Source: Bacteroidota bacterium (lineage in GTDB: Bacteria > Bacteroidota > Bacteroidia > Bacteroidales > Marinifilaceae). From it: a DNA stretch of 7,567 bases. Shown here piece after piece: positions 1 through 6,344 of the stretch; position 1 is the first letter of the stretch, and every line of letters begins with the position of its first letter. Where the stretch lies: NCBI GenBank assembly GCA_023400335.1, contig JAEXFF010000068.1, positions 1 to 7,567 of the forward strand, given 5' to 3'. The notes under the pieces were generated by a model. It did no database searches. It saw nothing but the letters and a program-made list of their open reading frames with translations, and had not been told where the DNA came from. A program made the translations under genes and the position numbers.

Positions 1-86
1 GCGGGTACCACCGCCTTTTACGGGAGACTACCCAAAAGACTTTTCCCCTCTTTTAAGCTCGATTTTAAGAACCAATGGTTTTAGAA

Positions 87-1562
87 CTATAAAACTAACC
101 GCAAACCAAGGTCGGTGGCACGGCTACCTGGACCGATAACGCCACGGTACGACACACGGCAAAGCCCAGCAACGTCGGACCAGCAACCACCCCGAGTCAC
201 CCGGCGAGAACCGCTCCCCGGACCCATAGGATCTGTCTCAGAACTACTATTATAACCTCCATACCGATCCGAACACCATTCCCAAACATTTCCGCTCATA
301 TCATATAATCCCAATTCATTCGGCCTCTTTTGTCCTACAGGGTGAGTACAACAATTATTTTTAATAACCTTTTCATTTTTCCATTCTCCTCCCAATATTT
401 CCTCTCCACTATTTTCCCAAGACCACCCTACTTCCGACAAAGTATTACTTCCCGAATATTTAGTACCCTGGCTTTTATTCCCTCCACGGGCAGCATACTC
501 CCATTGAGCTTCTGTCGGTAATTTAAAATCCAGACCCGTTAAGGTATTTAATCTTTGTATAAATGCCTGACAATCCTCCCAACTTACTTGCTCTACCGGC
601 AAATCCTTCCCCTGAAAATGAGAAGGATTGTTCCCCATCACAACTTCCCATTCCTGCTGACTTACCTCATATTTACAAATATAATAATCACTTAATTTGA
701 CTGTATGAATTGGTTTCTCCCTATTCATAACATAACTCCCCTGCTCTGAAGTATCCCCCATCTGAAAACTGCCGCCTTTTACTTTTACCATATTCTCTAG
801 CAACTGACTTAAAACTCGTTTTTGATCGAAAGTTACAGAGGAAGACCAGCGAACCCGACCCAACAGACCAAATCCTAATTCCACCGAATGTTTTCCCTCT
901 CCCTCTAAGACTTCTATCTCTTTCTCCGTACTTTCTCCCTCCCGATCAGCCCGGATGATATGCGCTCCATAAGATAACTCCAGAGTCTGAGGCGACAAAC
1001 CGATGCGATGACCGTCCACAAATAAAACGTCTCCCAGCCGGTCCGTCTGTATCGATACACGATGACCAAAGGGCAAAAACTTCTGCACCATCCCATCCGT
1101 TCCCGCTTCATATACATCGTCTATATTAACCATCGCTTCTTTCGGCTCCACAGAAAGAACCAGCCATTGACCTCCGACCTCTTTCTCTACAACCGTTTTT
1201 GTCGTCAGAGCCAATTCATATACACAAGCCTTTTTCATACGCTCCGGACAGGCATAATTCCGCAATACTCCCAACTGAGCATGACGAACCGTCAAACGCC
1301 TTGCTCCATAGGGAACATACAGCCACTCTCCTTTCTTTTGAATATTTCCTATACTCCCTAAAGCATCGGGATCAAAATCAAAACCCGTTTCTGTCGTTAC
1401 TATTTTGATTATCGCACATTTATCCCCGTTCTGGTCCACACGGCCCTCCGAACCTCGCGCTGAAAGATCGTTCTCCAGCCTCTGAAAGGACTTTACCGAA
1501 AGCTGCTGGGCTTCCGACAAAGAAACCCAGAACAACAAAATAATCCCTATTAGAAATTTCAT
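87..1562 (-). CDS. Secreted PEGA/SUMF1 domain protein, short paralogue
   Basis: This encodes a 491-residue exported protein of unknown function. I start it at the ATG ending at 1562, not the ATG five codons upstream at 1577. From 1562 the signal peptide is exactly as long as that of the paralogue at 1755-3929, both running 20 residues to the shared AQQ. Residues 20-130 form an N-terminal domain that is almost the same as the paralogue's (43 of 52 residues identical over one stretch). A truncated PEGA half-module follows at about 132-167, then one complete PEGA module to about 232. A SUMF1 (FGE-sulfatase) domain occupies about 258-491, with NELGLYDMSGNVWEW and the ending RGGCW...CR. Only the second of the two FGE copper-binding cysteines is present (C468); the position of the first holds Asp, so formylglycine synthesis is unlikely. 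The SUMF1 domain carries an insert of about 16 residues with a CC pair (about 385-404) that the paralogue lacks. The TAG stop is followed two codons later by TAA. Confidence 0.9.
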   Translation of the reverse strand: MKFLIGIILLFWVSLSEAQQLSVKSFQRLENDLSARGSEGRVDQNGDKCAIIKIVTTETGFDFDPDALGSIGNIQKKGEWLYVPYGARRLTVRHAQLGVLRNYACPERMKKACVYELALTTKTVVEKEVGGQWLVLSVEPKEAMVNIDDVYEAGTDGMVQKFLPFGHRVSIQTDRLGDVLFVDGHRIGLSPQTLELSYGAHIIRADREGESTEKEIEVLEGEGKHSVELGFGLLGRVRWSSSVTFDQKRVLSQLLENMVKVKGGSFQMGDTSEQGSYVMNREKPIHTVKLSDYYICKYEVSQQEWEVVMGNNPSHFQGKDLPVEQVSWEDCQAFIQRLNTLTGLDFKLPTEAQWEYAARGGNKSQGTKYSGSNTLSEVGWSWENSGEEILGGEWKNEKVIKNNCCTHPVGQKRPNELGLYDMSGNVWEWCSDRYGGYNSSSETDPMGPGSGSRRVTRGGCWSDVAGLCRVSYRGVIGPGSRATDLGLRLVL

Positions 1563-1596
1563 TCTTCCCAAAACCATGATAACTCAATTAAACTGA

Positions 1597-1628
1597 AAAT
1601 AGGGGTTCCTGCCAATGATCCCCTATTT
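1597..1628 (-). terminator. Perfect 9-bp inverted repeat, possible terminator or leader hairpin
   Basis: AAATAGGGG at 1597-1605 pairs perfectly with CCCCTATTT at 1620-1628 across a 14-nt loop. Read on the minus strand, the stem ends in CCCCTATTTTC, a short T-rich tail. It lies 127 nt beyond the stop of the 724-residue gene and 34 nt before the ATG of the 491-residue gene. It could end the upstream transcript, or act as an attenuator or stabilising hairpin in the leader of the downstream gene. The T tract is too short to be sure of intrinsic termination. Confidence 0.45.
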
Positions 1629-1685
1629 CGAATGTTCTATACATACTTAGTCTCATATTTCCCATTTGTGACAATTTTTTACCCA

Positions 1686-1693
1686 CAAATTTA
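1686..1693 (-). promoter_or_regulatory. Possible Bacteroidetes -7 element for the short PEGA/SUMF1 gene
   Basis: On the minus strand this reads TAAATTTG, an exact match to the TAnnTTTG -7 consensus of Bacteroidetes. I see no convincing TTTG -33 element at the usual distance upstream. If used, it would give a leader of roughly 115 nt that contains the 1597-1628 hairpin. One consensus hit in AT-rich DNA is weak evidence. Confidence 0.3.
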
Positions 1694-1754
1694 TCCAAAT
1701 CTGTCTTTTCCGACCCTGGGAGCTGAATTGAACTCTTTTACTTCCACCTCCGGT

Positions 1755-3929
1755 TTACTCCAGCACCAAACGCAATCCCAAAACAGAATGATGGTAATCG
1801 GGTGTCCAATAGTTGCGTAAAGCAACACGGCAACTCCCCCCCTCTTCATTCCAGCAACCACCCCGGAAAACAAATTTTTCTCCCCGTACAGGACCTGTAG
1901 GGTTAGTCTGGGGAGAAGCCTGATAATCCCCATAAACATCCCGGCACCATTCCCATACATTTCCGCTCATATCATACAATCCCAATTCGTTCGGAGACTT
2001 CTGACCTACAGCATGCGTACGTTCCTGAGCATTATCAGCATACCAAGCTACTGTTTGCAACGTATTACCGCCGGCGTAGATATATCCGACACTCTTTTTC
2101 CCGCCCCGGGCAGCATACTCCCATTGTGCTTCGGTGGGAAGATTAAAGCGTAAACCCGTCAGCTGATTCAGCCGACGGATAAAAGTTTCACAATCAGTAC
2201 GGCTGACCCGCTCTACCGGAAAGTTCTCCCCTTTGAACAAAGCAGGATTGTTTCCCGTAACGGCCTGCCATTCAGCCTGCGTAACTTCGTATTTTCCGAT
2301 ATAATAATCGCTTAAAACTACAGTATGTACCGGTTGTTCATTCAGGGTTATAAAATATCCCTGTTCCGGCGTAGCTCCCATGCGGAAGGTTCCTCCCTCT
2401 ACTTTAACCATACGATCGATTAAGCAGCTCAATATCTGCTTTTGTTTTTCCGTCACGGAAGCTGCCCACCTGACTTTGCCCAAAAGTCCGAAAGTCAGCG
2501 TAAGTTCCGTTTCCCCGCCTTCTCTGGATAATTGCACCTCCCTTTCTATACATTCTTCTCCCCGTTTTGCACGTATAAAATGCGTACCATACGCCAATTC
2601 CAGCTTTTGAGGAGAAACCCCTGCCGGTTTGCCATCCACATACAAAGAGTCCCCCTCTTTATCTGTACGGATTGTAATGCCACAACCCGATGACAATTTC
2701 AACCTTACCGGCAATATCTTTCCTTCCTCCACAGTTACTTCCTGACGAACGGTGGCATAACCGGATTTACTCAATTCCAACAGCTGTTTGCCAATTAAAA
2801 CCTCTTTAATCACCAAGGGAGTCAGCCCGTATTCCTTACCATTCAGCCGGATCATTGCTTTGCCCGGAATACTGCTGATATTTAAGGTTCCGTATATCGG
2901 CTGCGGTTGCGGAAGCACCAGCGAATAAGATTCCCCCGCTTTCACTTCCAGGGATTGCCGTACGGTACGGTGAGCAGCCAGCCGGACTTCTATAACATAT
3001 ATACCGGCATTCAGACGGCCATTCCACTGCCCTTTTCCTTTCTGCTCATTATTCACCCACAATTCAGCTTCCGGTAGAGCTTCCAACCGGACTTCCCCGT
3101 AATTGGCAGCCAATTCCATCACCGCCTGTACGGTTTCCCCGTCCTTCACGGTAATAATCTTTTGTACAGGCTGATATAAGGCCTTCAGTACCTCTATACG
3201 ATGCTCCCCTCTAGTTAATGCCTCACTCCGGTAAGGGGTCACCCCTACCTCTTTTCCATCGATTATCACCCGGCCTCCCGGCTCAGGTTTCGAACTCACT
3301 TCAATATATCCGAAAGCCGGTTTCAACTGTATTTCCAATTCGGCTTTTTGGCCGGCACTAACTTCTACCTGTCCGGCCTCAGGATGATATAAGGCATGGT
3401 CTACGCGATAGTTGTGCCGTCCCAAAGAGACGAATTTCTGTACTATCCCTTCTGTAGTGGCTTCGTAAACATCGTCTATATAAACCGCCGCTTCCGGAGG
3501 ATCCGCCGTTATTACCAGCCATTGCCCACTGATTTCTTCTTCCACGGTAGTCACTATTCGTCCTGTTGTCAGTACCAGCTCATATACACAAGCTTTCTCA
3601 ATCCGTTCCGGATATAAATAATCCCGAAGTATCCCCAGTTTATCGTGCTTAACCGTCAATCTCCTTGCCCCATACGGAACATATAACCAAATCTCTCCGG
3701 TCTTTCTGACACTTCCGGCCAGTCCAAGCGCATCCGGTTCGAATACAAAACCGCTTTCCGTCGTCACCACTTTAATAATGGCACATTTATCCCCGTTCTG
3801 ATCCATCCGCCCCTCTTTTCCCCGGGCCGACAAATCATTCTCCAGCTTCCGGAAAGATTTTACCGATATCTGCTGTGCTTCTACCCAACCGGACAGCAAT
3901 AAAATAAACATTAAAATCACTATTCGCAT
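1755..3929 (-). CDS. Secreted protein with five PEGA modules and a C-terminal SUMF1 domain
   Basis: This encodes a 724-residue exported protein of unknown function. A signal peptide covers residues 1-18 and is probably cut after VEA. Residues 20-130 form an N-terminal domain with two cysteines (C49, C114) conserved in the paralogue. Five PEGA-type beta modules follow at about 136-204, 208-274, 279-343, 348-412 and 415-480. Each shows the pattern of an inner V.IDG or LNGK turn, a GVTP or GLTP-like motif and a G.H or G.Y strand. A SUMF1 domain fills 506-724, with NLPTEAQWEYAARGG and LYDMSGNVWEWC. The C-terminal motif is RGGCWNEEGGSCR; C700 matches the second FGE copper cysteine, but the first is replaced by Glu, so FGE activity is unlikely. 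PEGA modules are usually surface or periplasmic binding or spacer units. The start lies 12 bp after the stop of the 605-residue gene, which points to co-transcription. The product may be a stalked adaptor (inference). Confidence 0.93.
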   Translation of the reverse strand: MRIVILMFILLLSGWVEAQQISVKSFRKLENDLSARGKEGRMDQNGDKCAIIKVVTTESGFVFEPDALGLAGSVRKTGEIWLYVPYGARRLTVKHDKLGILRDYLYPERIEKACVYELVLTTGRIVTTVEEEISGQWLVITADPPEAAVYIDDVYEATTEGIVQKFVSLGRHNYRVDHALYHPEAGQVEVSAGQKAELEIQLKPAFGYIEVSSKPEPGGRVIIDGKEVGVTPYRSEALTRGEHRIEVLKALYQPVQKIITVKDGETVQAVMELAANYGEVRLEALPEAELWVNNEQKGKGQWNGRLNAGIYVIEVRLAAHRTVRQSLEVKAGESYSLVLPQPQPIYGTLNISSIPGKAMIRLNGKEYGLTPLVIKEVLIGKQLLELSKSGYATVRQEVTVEEGKILPVRLKLSSGCGITIRTDKEGDSLYVDGKPAGVSPQKLELAYGTHFIRAKRGEECIEREVQLSREGGETELTLTFGLLGKVRWAASVTEKQKQILSCLIDRMVKVEGGTFRMGATPEQGYFITLNEQPVHTVVLSDYYIGKYEVTQAEWQAVTGNNPALFKGENFPVERVSRTDCETFIRRLNQLTGLRFNLPTEAQWEYAARGGKKSVGYIYAGGNTLQTVAWYADNAQERTHAVGQKSPNELGLYDMSGNVWEWCRDVYGDYQASPQTNPTGPVRGEKFVFRGGCWNEEGGSCRVALRNYWTPDYHHSVLGLRLVLE

Positions 3930-3941
3930 ACGATCTTTCTA

Positions 3942-5759
3942 TTAAAAAGTAAAAGAAGAAAGATCAATCAGTCCGAAATCCGGATCTTTTTCCGCTTGCC
4001 AGGCCCGGACATGAATAATCGGCTTATCGGGATTATTTAAATCGACCATCAGGAAAAGATAGCCCGAATCCCCGTAATTGGAAGAAAAATAATCCTGACG
4101 GATTTGAACCCCATAAATTTCCCCTTTATCGGCTGATTTACGGATCACATTATCCGCAAACCGCAGGTTTATAAATTCATTACTGGTAAAAGTACTGCGA
4201 AGCCGCTTGATATATTGCTCTTTTGTCTGCCTGGTATAGCGGATATAAGGGTGGTTAATCGTTACCTGCCGTTCGGTAACCGTTTGCTTTTTCAATACAG
4301 TTCCCACAATGATCAAAGCGTCCTCAGCAAAAATACTTTCAATATAGTCCAAACGTTTTAAAGCATAAGCTGTTTTATAATTTTCCAGAAAACGGATCAG
4401 GATCATACGGGAACGTTCACTCCAATCTTTCTTTGAAACAATGTCGGCCAAAGCTGACTGGGATAGCCCAAAAGACAACCCCTGTATTTTGGCATCTTTC
4501 GAAAAATCAAATACCACATCTTCTACAAAGGTCCGGTTGTTGTTTTCAAAATGAAAACTCAACGGCAAACTCCGGCAGAAAATACCCTCCTCGCATTTAA
4601 CCAGCCGATAATCCGGAGTACCTACAACCCGGGCCTGTCCATAGCGGATTAATTGATTGAATATCGCATAGCCTTCAGGAGTAAAGTAATTTTTCAATCC
4701 CTCATAATTTCGTTCCCGCACCGCCTTTTCCACCTTTTTTATTACCGTTAAGTAACGTTCACTATCGGGAGCCGGTTTGAAAAAAGAAGCCACCACTTCT
4801 GTCCGGGCCTGCTCGTTGCTCCCGGAAACAATTTGTTGCTGTACCGGCACAGAAGAGGCGTCCGGTTTATAAGCTTCTATATAACAACTCCTAAAAGGAA
4901 CTACATCCAATTTATTGATAACATCTTTCAACTCAGCATCTACCGTAGCTTCTCCATCGAATATATATTCTCCTTTTATCCGAAGATGAGCAGCCTCTGC
5001 CAAGGCCGGTAATTCAGCTATGCCTCTCCCGTCTTTTGCACTGACAATGTTCGACCAATCCCGTCCGTCCCAATACGTATAATCAAAATTGCGTACAGGC
5101 TGACTGTTGTACAATATATTCAATTCTATCGTCTGAAAGTTCCCTTCCGGAATAATCCGGGAAATAGCAACATTCAGATGAGAAAAAATAGTGTTGATCT
5201 TTAACGGTATCCAGGTAGCCGGCAAACGCTCTTCCCCCTTTTTATCCCGGTAACGGATAGTCGCTCCTTCCGGGTGGCTTCTCAATAAGGTTTGCGACCA
5301 GTAATAATAACGCAAAGCATCTGCTATCTGTAAATTTTCCTCAGCCGTCTCCGCATTAGCCAAATACTCCAGAATTTTATTTTTCCTGGCTTTAAAAATC
5401 TTATCGATTTCACTCCGTTTCATATACCGAAAAACACGGGCATCCGGTTCGTTTTCTATTACAATCCGTTCGGTATTACTCAAGGTAGCATTGGAATAGG
5501 TACGAATGACAGATTTCACCGTTTCTTTATAATCCGATTCCGACTTTTCTTCCTGCAACAAAGTGAAATCACTCTCAATCGTAGTTGTAATTTGATTGAT
5601 CAGATCGGACAAGGCTTCCGAATCCGCCTTTTTAAGGGTATTTCCCCTGCCTTCTCCCCACAGATACATTCCCCTGTCAGCTTTTATCTCTTCTACCGAC
5701 TGCGCCCAAAGCAGCGTACTGCAACATATACCGAAAACAATGCATACTAATTTTTTCAT
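3942..5759 (-). CDS. Secreted LPP20-like / NTF2-like protein
   Basis: This encodes a 605-residue exported protein. A signal peptide covers residues 1-19 (MKK, a hydrophobic run, then LLWA before Q20). There is no cysteine at the cleavage site, so it is probably not a lipoprotein despite its resemblance to the LPP20 family. Residues about 22-135 resemble the LPP20/FlgT N-terminal fold: WGEGRG at 34-39, then an alanine-rich helix with A..A...L that precedes a charged helix. Residues about 136-165 look helical, and about 186-290 look like a beta sandwich. Two regions have the helix-then-curved-sheet pattern of NTF2-like (SnoaL-type) domains, at about 335-440 (AVRERNYEGLKNYFTPEG) and about 450-590 (ending IIHVRAW). 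No catalytic residues are evident. It is the first gene of the minus-strand cluster and sits directly before the PEGA/SUMF1 gene, so it may work with that protein in the envelope (inference). The domain calls rest on pattern recognition only. Confidence 0.9.
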   Translation of the reverse strand: MKKLVCIVFGICCSTLLWAQSVEEIKADRGMYLWGEGRGNTLKKADSEALSDLINQITTTIESDFTLLQEEKSESDYKETVKSVIRTYSNATLSNTERIVIENEPDARVFRYMKRSEIDKIFKARKNKILEYLANAETAEENLQIADALRYYYWSQTLLRSHPEGATIRYRDKKGEERLPATWIPLKINTIFSHLNVAISRIIPEGNFQTIELNILYNSQPVRNFDYTYWDGRDWSNIVSAKDGRGIAELPALAEAAHLRIKGEYIFDGEATVDAELKDVINKLDVVPFRSCYIEAYKPDASSVPVQQQIVSGSNEQARTEVVASFFKPAPDSERYLTVIKKVEKAVRERNYEGLKNYFTPEGYAIFNQLIRYGQARVVGTPDYRLVKCEEGIFCRSLPLSFHFENNNRTFVEDVVFDFSKDAKIQGLSFGLSQSALADIVSKKDWSERSRMILIRFLENYKTAYALKRLDYIESIFAEDALIIVGTVLKKQTVTERQVTINHPYIRYTRQTKEQYIKRLRSTFTSNEFINLRFADNVIRKSADKGEIYGVQIRQDYFSSNYGDSGYLFLMVDLNNPDKPIIHVRAWQAEKDPDFGLIDLSSFTF

Positions 5760-5783
5760 CTGTCACTTTTTTATGAATCCTCA

Positions 5784-5811
5784 CAAAAATAAACATTTTT
5801 TACTTATCCAA
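5784..5811 (-). promoter_or_regulatory. Candidate promoter of the LPP20-like - PEGA/SUMF1 operon
   Basis: On the minus strand, TATTTTTG at 5784-5791 matches the Bacteroidetes -7 consensus TAnnTTTG exactly. TTG at 5809-5811 lies 17 nt upstream as a partial -33 element. Transcription would begin near 5777, leaving a short leader of about 20 nt before the ATG at 5759. This fits the short leaders usual in the phylum. Confidence 0.5.
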
Positions 5812-5847
5812 CCTTACCTTTAGGGTTAAAACAAATTTTTATGAAAT

Positions 5848-5863
5848 CTTTCCCGCAGGAAAG
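5848..5863. repeat. Small inverted repeat next to the first intergenic element
   Basis: CTTTCC at 5848-5853 pairs with GGAAAG at 5858-5863 across a CGCA loop. No T tract follows on either strand, so it is not a clear terminator. It lies 16 bp before the first repeat copy and has no counterpart before the second copy, so it does not belong to the repeat unit. It may be chance. Confidence 0.3.
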
Positions 5864-5879
5864 GGACTAACACTTCGCC

Positions 5880-5990
5880 GGTTAACGGAACTGAAGTTCC
5901 GGAGGAAAGGATTACCCTCAACCCAGGTTTTGTTAATCAGCAGGGCAGCAGATTTGCCTTCATCCGGCACAAAACGTCATTCATCCCTTT
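5880..5990 (+). repeat. Direct repeat copy 1, candidate structured RNA element
   Basis: This copy matches 6152-6261 at an offset of 272 bp. In the core (5880-5958) only six positions differ; the last 30 bp are looser and contain a 1-nt length change. It can fold as an outer helix GGTTAAC/GTTAATC (5880-5886 with 5932-5938), an inner hairpin GGAACT/AGTTCC (5887-5892 with 5895-5900) and a third hairpin GCAGG/TTTGC (5940-5944 with 5953-5957, using two G-U pairs). The plus strand is chosen because those G-U pairs would be C-A mismatches on the other strand. It may be a dispersed intergenic or REP-like repeat, or a small RNA. Identity unknown. Confidence 0.8.
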
Positions 5991-6151
5991 CTCCAAATAC
6001 TCTTCATCCCTTCCTCTAAACCGAAAGTTTATTCATTTGCAAATCCAGACCAATATTCATCCGGTTCAAAATTCCATTCCGTATTCAAATATAAATATGT
6101 CCAAAAATGAAAAATGTGACAATATAGGGTAATTGCTTTCTGACAGAAGCG

Positions 6152-6261
6152 GATTAACGGAACTGAAGTTCCGGAGGAAAGGATTACCCCCAACCCAGGT
6201 TTTGTTAATCAGCGGGGCAGCAGACCCGCCTTCATCCGGCAGAAATGCCATTTATCCCTTT
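6152..6261 (+). repeat. Direct repeat copy 2, candidate structured RNA element
   Basis: This is the second copy of the element at 5880-5990, in the same orientation. It ends about 40 bp before the candidate peptidase promoter. The same three helices form: GATTAAC/GTTAATC (6152-6158 with 6204-6210), GGAACT/AGTTCC (6159-6164 with 6167-6172) and GCGGG/CCCGC (6212-6216 with 6225-6229). Here the third stem is fully Watson-Crick. An open minus-strand frame of 61 codons crosses it (6066-6251). However, the differences from copy 1 that fall in that frame within the core all change the amino acid, and copy 1 is a different frame outside the core, so I read it as non-coding. Confidence 0.8.
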
Positions 6262-6298
6262 ATCTAGCACCCTCCTTTAATATTCCACATATTTTTTA

Positions 6299-6306
6299 TA
6301 CTTTCG
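6299..6306 (+). promoter_or_regulatory. Candidate -7 element for the peptidase gene
   Basis: TACTTTCG matches the Bacteroidetes -7 consensus TAnnTTTG at five of six fixed positions and is followed by CAC, as often seen. No clean TTTG -33 is present; the nearest candidate is TTTA about 23 nt upstream. It would give a leader of about 33 nt. The ATG at 6345 has only an A-rich leader with weak GAG before it, normal for this phylum. Confidence 0.45.
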
Positions 6307-6344
6307 CACTAAAACTATCCTATTTTTAACAAAATACACCGAGA

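Larger units (their letters stand above)
5760..6344. other. 585-bp divergent intergenic region
   Basis: This region separates the minus-strand operon from the plus-strand peptidase gene. It holds a candidate promoter at each end, two direct copies of a roughly 110-bp element (5880-5990 and 6152-6261), a 6-bp hairpin at 5848-5863 and a perfect 10-bp palindrome ATTTGCAAAT at 6035-6044. It also has a weak partial third repeat end at 6056-6080. I see no convincing protein-coding gene. The 61-codon minus-strand frame through the second repeat is not conserved as protein in the first repeat. Confidence 0.75.

Noticed and set aside
1..86. Possible terminator or next gene downstream of the short PEGA/SUMF1 gene
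   Set aside because: AACC-ATT-GGTT (about 71-81) and AAAAG-A-CTTTT are stems of only 4-5 bp without a good T tract, and no frame is open across the stretch in a convincing way. Too little sequence to judge.
1691..1960. 89-codon minus-strand frame overlapping the 3' end of the long PEGA/SUMF1 gene
   Set aside because: It overlaps a SUMF1 domain with clear family motifs in another frame, and its own translation shows no recognisable features.
87..3929. Gliding/type IX secretion protein GldK or GldJ, or ergothioneine EgtB, as identity of the SUMF1 proteins
   Set aside because: GldJ and GldK are lipoproteins without PEGA stalks, and neighbouring gld genes are absent. EgtB has an N-terminal DinB domain, which is missing here.
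6066..6251. 61-codon minus-strand open frame across repeat copy 2, read as PDEGGSAAPLINKTWVGGN and onward
   Set aside because: Copy 1 carries a similar frame, but the three in-frame core changes outside the outer helix are all amino-acid changing (Glu/Gly, Leu/Pro, Lys/Gly) while the base pairing is kept. There is no ribosome binding site or promoter, and the composition is repeat-like.
5760..6344. CRISPR array or tRNA/rRNA gene in the intergenic region
   Set aside because: There are only two long repeats with a 160-bp gap, and no regular short repeats. No cloverleaf with a TΨC-like GTTCRA arm or rRNA-like stretch is visible.
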